DNA of 64,000 bases from Solirubrobacter deserti (GCF_027587175.1 NZ_JAPCID010000005.1:143493-207492); one strand, 5' to 3'. Shown: positions 26,310-35,726, counted from the first letter of the stretch. Notes: generated by a model not told the origin, from the letters alone. Translations and numbers: made by a program.

Positions 26310-26714
26310 ATGTCAACGACGATGGACACCGCTCCCGTTCGCATCGACAAGTGGTTGTGGGCCGCGCGCCTGGTCAAGACGCGCGCGCTGGCCGTCGACG
26401 CCCTCCGCGGAGGCCGGGTGAAGCTCAACGGCGCCCCCGCCAAACCCAGCAAGGACGTCAAGCCGGGCGACGAGATCGAGTTCAGCCAGGGCGTGATCCG
26501 GATCACCGCCCGCATCAACGGCACGGCAGAGCGACGGCTCCCGGCGAGCGCGGCGCAGCAGCTCTACACCGAGACCGAGGACTCCAGGACCGAGCGGGAG
26601 CGCCGCATCGCCGAGATGAAGATGACGCGCCCGCAGGGCGTGGACCGCAACGCGCGACCGACCAAGCGCGACCGCCGCCAGTTCGAGAAGCTCCGCGGCC
26701 GCGACGAGTACTGA
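26310..26714 (+). CDS. S4-domain RNA-binding protein, Hsp15-like
   Basis: 134 residues. The S4 fold is at 9-75: VRIDKWLWAARLVKTRALAVDALRGGRVKLNGAPAKPSKDVKPGDEI, the pattern of Hsp15/YrfH, which binds stalled 50S-peptidyl-tRNA complexes. The basic tail (RPQGVDRNARPTKRDRRQFEKL) fits RNA binding. An earlier in-frame ATG four codons before MDTAPVR is the start used. It ends one base from the convergent amylase gene. Confidence 0.88.
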   Translation: MSTTMDTAPVRIDKWLWAARLVKTRALAVDALRGGRVKLNGAPAKPSKDVKPGDEIEFSQGVIRITARINGTAERRLPASAAQQLYTETEDSRTERERRIAEMKMTRPQGVDRNARPTKRDRRQFEKLRGRDEY

Positions 26715-26715
26715 C

Positions 26716-28338
26716 CTACGGCGGAAGCCGCACGCCGGTCCGGGCGACCCGGAACCAGCGCGCCGCGTACGGCTCCAGCTGGAGCGTCGCGGGCAGATCA
26801 TGGTCGGAGTGGTCGAACAGGTCGACGAGCCGCTCGCCGTCGCCCACCGGCAGCGAGACCGTCGCCGGCGAGCCGGACAGCTCGTGCACGCACACGATCG
26901 TCGCGTCCTCCCAGTCCACCCGGTGCGCGAACACGGACTCCGCGCCGCTCTCCAGCAACGTCAGCGACCCGAACCCGAGCTCCGGGCACTCGCGCCGGCG
27001 CCGGATCAGCCGCTCGAACCAGTTCAGCAGCGACCCCGGATCGCGCCGCTGGTCGGTCACGTTCACCCGCTCGGGCCCGAACGCGCCCTCGACCATCGGC
27101 CGGCGCGGTGAGACGCCGGGCAGCGTGAAGCCGCCGTCGCGCGCCCACTGCATCGGCGCGCGCACCGCGTAGCGCCCCTCGATGTCGACGTTCTCGGCCA
27201 TCCCGATCTCCTCGCCGTAGAACAGGACCGGCGTCCCGGGGAGCGAGAACGCGAGCGAGTACACCATCCGCAGCGCGCGCTCGTCGCCCTCGAGCATCGT
27301 GGGGAGCCGCCGCCGCAGCCCGCGCCCGTACAGCTGCAGCGACTCGTCCGGCCCGAAGCGAGCGAACACCTCCGCGCGCTCCTCCTCGCTCAACTTGTCC
27401 AGCGTCAGCTCGTCGTGGTTGCGCACGAAGCGCCCCAGAGACGCCGCGGCCGGGATCTTCGGATACGACGAGAGCGCCTTCGTCAGCGGCTCCGCCGATC
27501 CCCGCGCCAGCGACAGGTACAGCGCCTGGTTGCCGATGAAGTCGAGCACCATGTGCAGCTCGTCGCCGTCCTCATCCCCGAGAAACGCGCGCGTCTGCTC
27601 GGCCGGCAGGTTGACCTCGCCGAGCAGCACCGCCTCGCCGACCCGCCGGTTCACGTAGGAGCGCAGGTCGCGGATGATCTGGTGCGGATCGTCGAGCACG
27701 CCTTCGATCAGGAACGGGACCGCGTCCACGCGGAAGCCGCTCAAACCCTGCTCGAGCCAGAAGCCGAGCACCTGCGCGAGTTCGTCGCGCACGGCGGGAT
27801 TGGCCAGGTTCAGGTCGGGCTGGTGCTTGTAGAAGCGGTGCTGGTAGTACTGGCCGGCCTTGCGGTCGTAGGTCCAGTTGGACGTCTCGGCGTCCGGGAA
27901 CACGAGGTCGCCCGGCTTCTCGGGCGGCTTCTCGTCGACCCACACGTAGAAGTCCCGGTACGGGGAGTCCTTGGACGACCGCGCCGCCTGGAACCACGGG
28001 TGCTGATCGGACGTGTGGTTCATGACGAAGTCGACGATCACGCGGATGCCGCGGTCGCGGCACGTGCGGACGAGCTCGACGAAGTCACCGAGCGTCCCCA
28101 TCGACGAGTCCACCGCGTAGAAGTCGGTGATGTCGTAGCCGTCGTCGCGGTTCGGCGACGGGTAGAACGGCATCAGCCACAGCACGCTCACCCCGAGCCC
28201 GGCCAGGTAGTCGACGCGCTCGGTCAGCCCGAGCAGGTCGCCGCAGCCGTCACCGTCGGAGTCGAAGAACATCTCGACGTCGAGGCAGTAGACGACCGCG
28301 TTCTTCCACCACAGGTCGCTCGAGGTCTTGACGCTCAT
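26716..28338 (-). CDS. Trehalose synthase-like GH13 enzyme
   Basis: 540 residues, TIM barrel plus C-terminal beta domain. The GH13 residues are complete: nucleophile Asp205 in GFRVDAVPF, acid/base Glu241 in LLGEVN and the transition-state pair His308-Asp309 in RNHDELTLD, with VDFVMNHTSDQHPWF as region I. It most resembles GH13_16 trehalose synthase, which isomerises maltose and trehalose, but could also be a glucosidase. Its ATG overlaps the LLM oxidoreductase stop as ATGA, a pairing typical of the TIGR03885 group. Confidence 0.88.
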   Translation of the reverse strand: MSVKTSSDLWWKNAVVYCLDVEMFFDSDGDGCGDLLGLTERVDYLAGLGVSVLWLMPFYPSPNRDDGYDITDFYAVDSSMGTLGDFVELVRTCRDRGIRVIVDFVMNHTSDQHPWFQAARSSKDSPYRDFYVWVDEKPPEKPGDLVFPDAETSNWTYDRKAGQYYQHRFYKHQPDLNLANPAVRDELAQVLGFWLEQGLSGFRVDAVPFLIEGVLDDPHQIIRDLRSYVNRRVGEAVLLGEVNLPAEQTRAFLGDEDGDELHMVLDFIGNQALYLSLARGSAEPLTKALSSYPKIPAAASLGRFVRNHDELTLDKLSEEERAEVFARFGPDESLQLYGRGLRRRLPTMLEGDERALRMVYSLAFSLPGTPVLFYGEEIGMAENVDIEGRYAVRAPMQWARDGGFTLPGVSPRRPMVEGAFGPERVNVTDQRRDPGSLLNWFERLIRRRRECPELGFGSLTLLESGAESVFAHRVDWEDATIVCVHELSGSPATVSLPVGDGERLVDLFDHSDHDLPATLQLEPYAARWFRVARTGVRLPP

Positions 28339-29288
28339 GCCGGCAGCTCCGGCAGCACGTGCTCACCGAACGCGTCGATGAACGCGTCCAGGTCCTGGCC
28401 GACATGGTGCAGCGCGATGTCGGTGAACCCGAGCGCCGCGAACTCCTGCAGCCACGCGACGTGCTGCTGGAGGTCGGAGGAGATCAGCACCTTGCCGTCC
28501 AGGTCCTCGGGCCGGACGAAGGCCGCCGCCGCATCGAACGCCTCGGGCGTGTCCAGGTCCCAGCACACCGGCGGGTCGGTCAGGTTGGTGCGCCACTGGT
28601 CGAAGGCGACCGCGCGCGCCTCCTGCTCGGTCGGCGCCCACGACAGGTGCACCTGCAGGACCAGGCGCGCGTCGCGGCGCCCGAACGCGTCGAGCATCCG
28701 CTGCAGCTGCTCGACCGGCGCGTTCACCGTGGCCAGCCCGTCCGCCCACTCGGCGCCCCACGCGGCCGTCTTCTCGCTCACGGCCGCCACGAGCAGCTCC
28801 GGTGGCGTTTCGGGCAGCGTCCACAACTTCGCGCGATCGACGGTCACCAGGCCGTAGTGACTGACCTCCTCGCCCGCGAACAGCGCCCGCATGACGTCCA
28901 CGCACTCGCGCAGCCGCTCGTTGCGGGTCTCCTTGGCGGGCCAGCCCTCACCCGTGATGTGCTCGTTGGCGGCCTCGCCCGACCCGAGCGCGACCCACAG
29001 CCGCTCCGGGAACATCTCGCACAGCGTCGCCGCGGCCTGCGCGATGATCGCCGGGTGGTAGCGCTGTCCCGGCGCGTTGACGACGCCGAACGGCAGCGAC
29101 GTCTGCGCCAGCGCCGCGCCCAGGAACGACCACGCGAACCCGGACTCGCCCTGGCGCTCGCTCCAGGGCGCGAAGTGGTCGGAGGACATGCCGCCCGTGA
29201 AGCCGGCTTGCTCGGCTCTGACGATCGACTTCAGCAGGCGGGAGGGAGGGATCTGCTCGTGCGAGCAGTGCAGGGCGATCCGGGGCAC
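28335..29288 (-). CDS. LLM-class flavin/F420 oxidoreductase, TIGR03885-like
   Basis: 317 residues, luciferase-like TIM barrel. It begins with MPRIALHCSHEQIPPSRLLK, then EQAGFTGGMSSDHFAPWSER, LGAALAQTSLPFGVVNAPGQRYHP and ERLWVALGSGEAANEHI, all signatures of the LLM family, and ends with GFTDIALHHVGQD. The GTG at 29288 is chosen since the family begins there. Proteins of this group sit next to trehalose synthase-like genes, as here, which suggests a role in sugar or trehalose oxidation. Cofactor is not proven. Confidence 0.88.
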   Translation of the reverse strand: MPRIALHCSHEQIPPSRLLKSIVRAEQAGFTGGMSSDHFAPWSERQGESGFAWSFLGAALAQTSLPFGVVNAPGQRYHPAIIAQAAATLCEMFPERLWVALGSGEAANEHITGEGWPAKETRNERLRECVDVMRALFAGEEVSHYGLVTVDRAKLWTLPETPPELLVAAVSEKTAAWGAEWADGLATVNAPVEQLQRMLDAFGRRDARLVLQVHLSWAPTEQEARAVAFDQWRTNLTDPPVCWDLDTPEAFDAAAAFVRPEDLDGKVLISSDLQQHVAWLQEFAALGFTDIALHHVGQDLDAFIDAFGEHVLPELPA

Positions 29289-29296
29289 GGTGCCCC
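29282..29296. promoter_or_regulatory. 15-base palindrome between divergent starts
   Basis: GGGGCAC-G-GTGCCCC is a perfect palindrome that overlaps the GTG start of the LLM oxidoreductase and lies 30 bases before the divergent GNAT start. It could be an operator or a hairpin affecting translation of the LLM gene. No regulator is assigned. Confidence 0.4.
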
Positions 29297-29325
29297 GTCT
29301 ACCCGGGCCCGTAAGCTCTAAGCGC

Positions 29326-30111
29326 GTGACGATCCGGCGCGCCGCAGCGGACGACATCGAGCCCGCGCTGGCCGTGATGAGCGAGGCGTTCGGCATCGAG
29401 CTGCGCGCGCCGACGGTGCACACGCTGGTCGCCTCCTCCCCGGACGGGACGCTGCTCGTGGCCGAGGAGGACGGCGTCGTGGTCGGCACGGCGGCGTCGG
29501 TCACGTTCGGGCCGTCCGGCTGGCTCGGGGGCATCACCGTGGCGCCGTCCGCGCGCGGCCGCGGGCTCGGCCGTGCGCTGACCGAGGCCGCGATCGATGC
29601 CCTGGGCGAACGCGAGACCGTCCTGCTGCTCGCGAGCACGCTCGGCCGCCCGCTCTACGAGAAGCTCGGCTTCGAGCCGGAGGGCCTGTACCGCGTGTTC
29701 AGCTCGGGCGCTGCCCGGCCGGAGAAGACGGTCGAGCTGCGCGACGTGCGCGAGGAGGACCGCGAAGCGGTGCTGGCCCTGGACCGCTCGGCCACGGGCG
29801 AGGACCGCTCGCTCGCGGTCCTCGCTTCCCTGGAGGGCGCGGTCGCGACGTCGGACCTGTCGGCAGTGGCGCTGCGCCCGCCGTGGGGCGCGCTCCCGAT
29901 CGTCGGCGACCCGGCGGGCGCGACGACGCTCCTCGCGTCGCTGATCCGGCCCGGCCTGCGCGTGGCCGTGCCGGAGGGCAACCGCGCCGCGGTGCAGCTG
30001 CTCCAGCTGCTGGGCCGCGAGGTCGAGCCGGTCACGCGCATGCGGCGCGGACCGGCCCTGGACTGGCACCCCGAGCGCGTCTGGGGCGTGTTCTCGCTGT
30101 TCTTCGGCTGA
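29326..30111 (+). CDS. Two-domain GNAT acetyltransferase
   Basis: 261 residues. A complete GNAT domain (1-130) with motif A ITVAPSARGRGLGRALTEAAIDALG is followed by a second acetyltransferase-like half (Acetyltransf_18 type, about 140-261, DREAVLALDRSATGEDRSLA). This layout occurs in YitH-like proteins. The GTG start directly precedes the conserved TIRRAAADDI. It is a single gene between divergent and convergent neighbours. The acceptor is unknown. Confidence 0.9.
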   Translation: MTIRRAAADDIEPALAVMSEAFGIELRAPTVHTLVASSPDGTLLVAEEDGVVVGTAASVTFGPSGWLGGITVAPSARGRGLGRALTEAAIDALGERETVLLLASTLGRPLYEKLGFEPEGLYRVFSSGAARPEKTVELRDVREEDREAVLALDRSATGEDRSLAVLASLEGAVATSDLSAVALRPPWGALPIVGDPAGATTLLASLIRPGLRVAVPEGNRAAVQLLQLLGREVEPVTRMRRGPALDWHPERVWGVFSLFFG

Positions 30112-30115
30112 GCGC

Positions 30116-30721
30116 CTATTCGTCCGGCTGCGCCGGCGCCTCGGCGGGTTCGGCCTGTTGGCCGCGCGAGTCGTCGAGCAGCGTGTTCATGTCCGGCGCG
30201 CCGTCTTCGGCGGGCTCGCGCCGCACCGACAGCAGGCGCTCGTTGCCGAAGCGCATCATCGCGACCGTGTAGGCGAACACGGGCACGTCGTGACGGGAGG
30301 CGAGCCAGTCGATCGTGGTCAACGCCCGCGGGTCGTAGCCGCCCGCGATCAGCACGAGCGACGGGGACTCGGCGCCGTCGACGGCCTCCAGGCCGGGATC
30401 GACGGAGACGAGGCGCTCGCGGTCCCAGGCGGCGACGTCGGCCGCGGCCCCGAGCGCGCGCCCGAGCTGCCACTCGACGGTGTCGCCTGTCACGAGGATC
30501 ACGACGACGCGGTTGCGGGTCTCGTCGAAGCCGAGCAGGTCCACGTAGGGGACGGGCTCACGCGAGAGCAGGCGGATGCCGTTCAGGCCGAGCTCGGCCG
30601 AGAAGGCGTCCCACGAGGACGTGATGAGGCCGAGCAGCTCCTCGCGGTCCGGCGGGCTCTCCATGAGCCCTGACGCCTGTGGCGCCACGAGCGTCCCGGA
30701 AGTCTCATCGATGCGCAGCAC
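30116..30721 (-). CDS. PD-(D/E)XK-fold-like protein with lost catalytic residues
   Basis: 201 residues. The middle segment YVDLLGFDETRNRVVVILVTGD followed by GRALGAAADVAAW resembles the DLL...VVxELKxG core of RecB/NucS-like nucleases. Here the E and K of the ExK are Leu and Thr, so cleavage is unlikely. The C-terminal 40 residues are acidic and Pro/Ala-rich. It lies 39 bases downstream of the MOSC gene on the same strand. The fold call is tentative; function is unknown. Confidence 0.6.
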   Translation of the reverse strand: MLRIDETSGTLVAPQASGLMESPPDREELLGLITSSWDAFSAELGLNGIRLLSREPVPYVDLLGFDETRNRVVVILVTGDTVEWQLGRALGAAADVAAWDRERLVSVDPGLEAVDGAESPSLVLIAGGYDPRALTTIDWLASRHDVPVFAYTVAMMRFGNERLLSVRREPAEDGAPDMNTLLDDSRGQQAEPAEAPAQPDE

Positions 30722-30760
30722 GGCGTCACAGCCTCCTTGGCCAGGTCGGGACCCCGAAGC

Positions 30761-31342
30761 CTAACCGAGCGTCACCGGCTCGCCGAGCACGATGCGGCCC
30801 GCCTCGACCACCCGGGCCTCGATCCCGGGCCCGTCGGCGCGGGAGGCGACGAGCTTCAGGCGCACGCCATCGCGGAAGATCAGCTCGGTCCCGCCCCAGC
30901 CGCCGCCCTCGGGGAGCCGCAGCCCGAGCTGGACGTTCACGCCGGCGATAGCCCGCTGCATCGGCGGTGCGACCGTCGCGACGATCACGCCGCGCGCGTG
31001 GTCGAGGTCGCGCACGAGGTCGATCGTCCGGCCGAGCGAACGCTGCAGCGCGAACTCCAGCCGCGGGTCGCCCCACAGAAACGCCTTCCCCGCGTGCGTG
31101 AGGGTCGGGTACGGCGCTGGCTTGTGCGGGTCGATCGCGCCGTCGGGATAGAACGGGTACGCCGCCGACCACTGCGCGAGCTCGGGCAGGTCCTGGACCG
31201 ACAGCCGGCCCTCGGGCCCCGCGGCGTAGTGCTGCCGGTCACCCGCGACGCCGCGGGCGTCGATCTGGGTCGAGCGCAGCTGCTCGCCCGCCATCCCGAC
31301 CACGGGGAACCGCCACAGCCCTTGGACGAATCCGCTGGTCAT
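30761..31342 (-). CDS. MOSC-domain protein
   Basis: 193 residues. The N-terminal MOSC beta-barrel start (MTSGFVQGLWRFPVVGMAGEQL) and the hallmark ARGVAGDRQHYA are visible, with the later GVIVATVAPPMQRAIAGVNVQLGL. MOSC proteins handle sulfur from cysteine desulfurase for the molybdenum cofactor or act as sulfurtransferases. The conserved Cys of the larger MOSC proteins is not evident here, so activity is uncertain. It is divergent from glpD across 29 bases. Confidence 0.8.
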   Translation of the reverse strand: MTSGFVQGLWRFPVVGMAGEQLRSTQIDARGVAGDRQHYAAGPEGRLSVQDLPELAQWSAAYPFYPDGAIDPHKPAPYPTLTHAGKAFLWGDPRLEFALQRSLGRTIDLVRDLDHARGVIVATVAPPMQRAIAGVNVQLGLRLPEGGGWGGTELIFRDGVRLKLVASRADGPGIEARVVEAGRIVLGEPVTLG

Positions 31343-31371
31343 CGACCGCCAGAACGGTAACGTGCGGTCGC

Positions 31372-32985
31372 GTGCTGCCCCGCGCCGACGCCGTCGCCTC
31401 GCTCACCCGGGAGCCGTTCGACGTGCTGGTCATCGGCGGCGGGATCACGGGCGCGGGCGTCGCGCTGGACGCGGCCACGCGCGGGTACTCGGTCGCGCTC
31501 GTCGAGCGCAACGACTACGCCGGCGGGACCAGCTCACGCTCGTCCAAGCTCGTCCACGGCGGCCTGCGCTATCTGCAGAACTTCGACCTCGGCCTGGTCC
31601 GCGAGGCGCTGCTCGAGCGCCAGATCAACGTCAACCTCGCGCCCTGGCTGACCAAGCCGCTGCCGCTGATCGTCCCCGCGTTCGAGGGCCAGCGGCTGGA
31701 CCGGATCGTCGGCCTGGGCCTGAACGCCTACGACGTGATGTCCGTCGACCGGATCCGCCGCCGGCGCCGCCGGGACGACAGCGACTGGAGCCCGGCACGC
31801 CACCGGATCATCCCAGGCGAGGAGGTCGCGCAGCTCCTTCCGGCGTTGGAGGGCCGCGCGCCGACGAGCGGCTACCTGTTCTACGACTGCCAGACCGACG
31901 ACTCCCGTCTGGTCCTCACGGTCCTGGCCGAGGCGGAGCGGTTCGGCGTCGTGGCCGCGAACCGGGTCGAGGTCCTGGAGCTGCTCGAGGACGGCGGCCG
32001 CGCGATCGGCGCGCGCGTGCGGGACGCGGAAGCGGGCGAGGAGCTCGAGATCCGGGCGAGCACGATCGTCAACGCCACCGGCGTGTGGGCCGACCGTCTG
32101 CGCCCCGCCGAGCTCCACGACGAGGCCGAGGTGCCCGTCATCCGCCCGTCGCGCGGCACCCACATCATCGTCGACGGCGACCGGCTCCCGATGACCGCCG
32201 GCGCGATCGTTCCCGCGGGCGCCGGCCGGACGATCTTCGTGCTGCCGTGGCTCGGCCAGACCCTGATCGGCACCACCGACACCGACCACAGCGGCGACGT
32301 CGTGCACGTCCGCCCGACCGAGGAGGACGTCGACTACCTGCTCGACGCTGTCAACGGGTTCTTCGCCACGAGCCTCACGCCCGACGACCTCGCCGGGGCG
32401 TACGCGGGCGTGCGCCCGCTGATCTCGACCGGCGACCGCGGCAAGTCCGTCGACATCTCGCGCAAGGCCGAGCTGTACGAGACCTCGAGCGGGATGATCA
32501 CCATCACCGGCGGCAAGCTCACGACCTGGCGGCGGATGGCCAAGCAGACCGTGGACCGGATCGTCGAGCGCGACGGCAGCGATGCCCGCTGCATCACGCA
32601 CGAGCTGCCGCTCGGGATGGCGGTCGAACCCGACGACCTGGCCGCCCCGGAGTGGGCGCGCGAGCAGCTCGCGGGGCGCTACGGGCACGTCGCCCACGAC
32701 GTGCTGGCCGCCGGCCCCGCCGAGCGGATCGTCGACGGGCGCCCGGACCTGCTGGCGGAGGTCGTCTACGCCGCCCGGCGCGAGCAGGCGCGCACGCTCG
32801 CGGACGTGCTGTTGCGCCGCACGCGGCTCGGTCTGACCGCCGCGCGCGCCCTGACGGCGCCCGTGCTCGAGCGCGTCGCGGGCGTGCTCGGCGACGAGCT
32901 CGGCTGGGACGAGACGCGCCGCGCGCGCGAGCTCGACGCCTTCGCGCAGGAGGCCCGCGAAGAAGGCATCCTGCCCGCGCCGTAA
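31372..32985 (+). CDS. glpD: Aerobic glycerol-3-phosphate dehydrogenase
   Basis: 537 residues, usual length. It oxidises glycerol-3-phosphate to dihydroxyacetone phosphate and passes electrons to quinone at the membrane. The FAD motif VLVIGGGITGAGVALDAATRG is at 19-39, followed by RNDYAGGTSSRSSKLVHGGLRYL. The middle has GTTDTDHSGD and the TGGKLTTWRRMA motif near 380; the C-terminal DAO_C domain ends the protein. GTG start. No glycerol kinase or facilitator is adjacent. Confidence 0.95.
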   Translation: MLPRADAVASLTREPFDVLVIGGGITGAGVALDAATRGYSVALVERNDYAGGTSSRSSKLVHGGLRYLQNFDLGLVREALLERQINVNLAPWLTKPLPLIVPAFEGQRLDRIVGLGLNAYDVMSVDRIRRRRRRDDSDWSPARHRIIPGEEVAQLLPALEGRAPTSGYLFYDCQTDDSRLVLTVLAEAERFGVVAANRVEVLELLEDGGRAIGARVRDAEAGEELEIRASTIVNATGVWADRLRPAELHDEAEVPVIRPSRGTHIIVDGDRLPMTAGAIVPAGAGRTIFVLPWLGQTLIGTTDTDHSGDVVHVRPTEEDVDYLLDAVNGFFATSLTPDDLAGAYAGVRPLISTGDRGKSVDISRKAELYETSSGMITITGGKLTTWRRMAKQTVDRIVERDGSDARCITHELPLGMAVEPDDLAAPEWAREQLAGRYGHVAHDVLAAGPAERIVDGRPDLLAEVVYAARREQARTLADVLLRRTRLGLTAARALTAPVLERVAGVLGDELGWDETRRARELDAFAQEAREEGILPAP

Positions 32986-33039
32986 CTTTCGGGGTTCCCG
33001 CCGGTTGAGAGCGGCGGAGCCCATCGACCCGGAGCCGTT

Positions 33040-34827
33040 GTGCGTTTTCTCGTCCCGCTGATCGTCCTGTTGTTGTTTCCCACCGCCGCGCAGGCGGCCT
33101 GGCTGCCCGCCGTGGCGCTCGAGGGCCCGAGCCCCGACATCGTCTCGGTGGGCAACGTCGATCTCGCGCGTGATGGCGTCGGCGCGGTCGCGTACCTGCG
33201 CAAGGACGGTGGCGTGACGCACGCGTTCGTCAACCGCATGGTCGGCGGCAGCTGGCGCGGCGCCGAGCGCGTGGACCCGACCACGGGCGAGGCGACCGAG
33301 GTGTTGGCCGCGGCCAGCGAGGGCAACCGGCTCGTGGTCGCGTGGGTGGCGGACGGCCACGTGTACGCCAACGTCGCGCCCGGCGGGACGCCGGAGCCCG
33401 GCGCGTTCGCCGGTCCGGTCGCGCTCGGCGGCCCGGACGCGCGCTCGATCGACCTCGACATCGGCATCAACGGCGCGGCCTATGTCACCTGGGAGCAGGG
33501 CGGCGACGTGCGCGCCGCGCGCCTGCAGGACACGACGTGGGCGCTGGTCGAGCAGCCGCTGGACGTCGAGCCGGGGCTGGTCGCCGGCAAGGGCGCGCTG
33601 CGTCCGCGGGTCGCGGTCAGCGCCGAGGGGTACGCGGTCGTCACGTGGGGCGACGCTCCCGCCGGCGCGACGCGTGTGTGGTCACGCCGCCTCACCGGCC
33701 TGACGCTGTCGGCCGTGCCGCAGGTGCTCAACCTGCCCGAGCACGGCCACGCCGACTCGCCCGACATCGACATCGAGGAGGACGGCTCGTTCGCGTGGGT
33801 CGTGTTCCGGCAGGACATCAACGGGGTGTCGCGGACGCTCGGGCGCCGGCTCGTCGGCTCGCAGTTCGAGGCGCCGGAGTTCATCGACGGCGGCAACGCG
33901 ACGTCCATGCCGAAGGTGGACATCAACGGGGACGGCGTCGGTGTCGGCGTCACGCAGGGCGCCGGGAACGAGCAGGTGATCGGCTCCTGGCTCACCAAGG
34001 ACCACTTCACGCCGCCGGTCGGTCTCGGTGGTCCGAGCGCGTTCACCTCCAAGCCGGAGGTCGCGTCGTCCGATCGCGGCGACCTCGGCGTCGTGTGGCG
34101 CACGAGCGATCTCGCCCGCGCGCGCTACAAGGACGACACGGCGACGGCGTTCGGGCCGGAGGCCACGATCTCCGCTCCGGGCCTGGGTCCGGTGGCCGAC
34201 CCCGGCGTGTTCATCGGCGGCGACCGCCTCGGCGACATGGCGGTGGCGATGGTCCAGGGGACGCCTGGCAACTACACGCTGAGCACCGCGGTCTACGACC
34301 GCGAGCCGGGCACGCCGTTCATCGAGGAGACCACGACCTACAAGCGCCAGACCCGGCCGCAGCTGCGCTGGCGGCCCGGCTTGGAGCTGTGGGGCGCGCA
34401 GCGCTTCCGCGTGCTGATCGACGGCGCCGTGGCCGGCGAGACGTCCGTGGACACCTTCACGCCGCGCGTGCCGCTGGCGACCGGCAAGCACACGTGGCAG
34501 GTCGAGGCGGTCGACATCCGCGGCCAGGTCAGCCGCAGCCGCGTGCGCACGCTGCGCATCGACGCGACCGCGCCGACGCTGCAGGTGAAGGTCAGCGGCA
34601 AGCGGGTCGCGGGGCAGAACCTCAAGATCAGCGTGACGGCGCGGGACGCGGGCGGGTCGGGCCTGGACCACATCACCGTCGACTACGGCGACAAGTCGGC
34701 CAAGTCCGAGAGCCGCACGACCCGTCACCGCTACAAGCGCGGCACGTACCGGCTCAAGGTCGCGGCCGTCGACAAGGCCGGGAACGTGACCCGCAAGCAG
34801 GTCAGGCTGCGGATCAAGAAGTCGTGA
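33040..34827 (+). CDS. Secreted beta-propeller with Ig-like C-terminus
   Basis: 595 residues. The signal peptide is MRFLVPLIVLLLFPTAAQA. Repeated blade-like units (DIGINGAAYVTWEQGGDVRA, AVSAEGYAVVTWGDAP, DIEEDGSFAWVVFRQD) occupy 25-430, then two Ig/fibronectin-like domains (QVEAVDIRGQVSRSRVRTLR and VSGKRVAGQNLKISVTARD) and a basic end. It is probably cell-surface or extracellular. Its stop overlaps the folP GTG, an odd coupling for a secreted protein and a cytoplasmic enzyme. Confidence 0.75.
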   Translation: MRFLVPLIVLLLFPTAAQAAWLPAVALEGPSPDIVSVGNVDLARDGVGAVAYLRKDGGVTHAFVNRMVGGSWRGAERVDPTTGEATEVLAAASEGNRLVVAWVADGHVYANVAPGGTPEPGAFAGPVALGGPDARSIDLDIGINGAAYVTWEQGGDVRAARLQDTTWALVEQPLDVEPGLVAGKGALRPRVAVSAEGYAVVTWGDAPAGATRVWSRRLTGLTLSAVPQVLNLPEHGHADSPDIDIEEDGSFAWVVFRQDINGVSRTLGRRLVGSQFEAPEFIDGGNATSMPKVDINGDGVGVGVTQGAGNEQVIGSWLTKDHFTPPVGLGGPSAFTSKPEVASSDRGDLGVVWRTSDLARARYKDDTATAFGPEATISAPGLGPVADPGVFIGGDRLGDMAVAMVQGTPGNYTLSTAVYDREPGTPFIEETTTYKRQTRPQLRWRPGLELWGAQRFRVLIDGAVAGETSVDTFTPRVPLATGKHTWQVEAVDIRGQVSRSRVRTLRIDATAPTLQVKVSGKRVAGQNLKISVTARDAGGSGLDHITVDYGDKSAKSESRTTRHRYKRGTYRLKVAAVDKAGNVTRKQVRLRIKKS

Positions 34828-35726
34828 TCCTGCGGGCGGGCACGCACCGGCTCGAGCTCGGCGCGCGCCCGCTGCTGATGGGCATCCTCAACGCGACCCC
34901 GGACTCATTCTCGGAGGAGCGCGGGGAGGAGCCGCTGAGCGCACGGGTGCGGCGGGGCCGCGCGCTGATCGCGGCGGGTGCGGACCTGCTCGACGTCGGC
35001 GGGGAGTCCGCGCGCGGCGACCGGCCGGCGGTGTCGGTCCAGGAGGAGATCGAGCGGGTGTGCGGGTTGGTCGCGGCGCTCGCGGACGAGGCGCTGATCT
35101 CGGTCGACACGTACAAGCCGGAGGTCGCGGAGGCGGCTGTGGCCGCCGGCGCGGCGATCGTCAACGACGTCTCCGGGTTGCGCGACGTGCGGCTGGCCGA
35201 GGTGTGCGCGCGCACCGGTGCGGGGTTGGTCGTGATGCACACGGCGGTCGCGCCCAAGGGCACGCTGCTCGATCCCGCCACCTATGACGACGTGGTGAAC
35301 GACGTCGTCGCGTTTCTGACGGAGCGCGTCGCGGTCGCGCGAGCCGCGGGCGTGGGGGAGGAGCAACTGGTGCTCGACCCGGGGCCGGACTTCGCCAAGA
35401 CCCCCGCGCAGACCGTCGCGGTGCTGCGCCGGCTGGACGCCGTCGCCGCGTTGGGCCGCCCGATCCTGCTCGCGGCCTCGCGCAAGGACTTCATCGGCGC
35501 CGTGACGGGGCGCCCGCCCGCGGAGCGCGACCCGGGGACGCTGGCGGCGCTGGCGTACGGCGTCGAGCAGGGTGCCTCGATCCTGCGCGTGCACGACGTC
35601 GCGGGCGTGCGGGACTTCTTCGCGGTGCGGGCCGTGCTGGCCGGGGAGCGTGAGTTGGGGCCGCTCGAGGGCCTGACGCCGGAGCGCTATCCCGACGGTG
35701 TTCCCTCGCATCTCTCGCTAGGCTGA
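34824..35726 (+). CDS. folP: Dihydropteroate synthase
   Basis: 300 residues. It joins dihydropterin pyrophosphate and p-aminobenzoate in folate synthesis. The TIM-barrel signatures are present: LMGILNATPDSFSEE, GADLLDVGGESARGD, SVDTYKPEVAEAAVAAGAAIVNDVSGLRD, LDPGPDFAKT and AASRKDFIGAVTG. The usual VMHM...P segment reads VVMHTAVAPKGTLLDP, a variant loop. The GTG overlaps the upstream stop as GTGA. No folB, folK or folE is nearby, so it stands outside a folate operon. Confidence 0.93.
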   Translation: MILRAGTHRLELGARPLLMGILNATPDSFSEERGEEPLSARVRRGRALIAAGADLLDVGGESARGDRPAVSVQEEIERVCGLVAALADEALISVDTYKPEVAEAAVAAGAAIVNDVSGLRDVRLAEVCARTGAGLVVMHTAVAPKGTLLDPATYDDVVNDVVAFLTERVAVARAAGVGEEQLVLDPGPDFAKTPAQTVAVLRRLDAVAALGRPILLAASRKDFIGAVTGRPPAERDPGTLAALAYGVEQGASILRVHDVAGVRDFFAVRAVLAGERELGPLEGLTPERYPDGVPSHLSLG

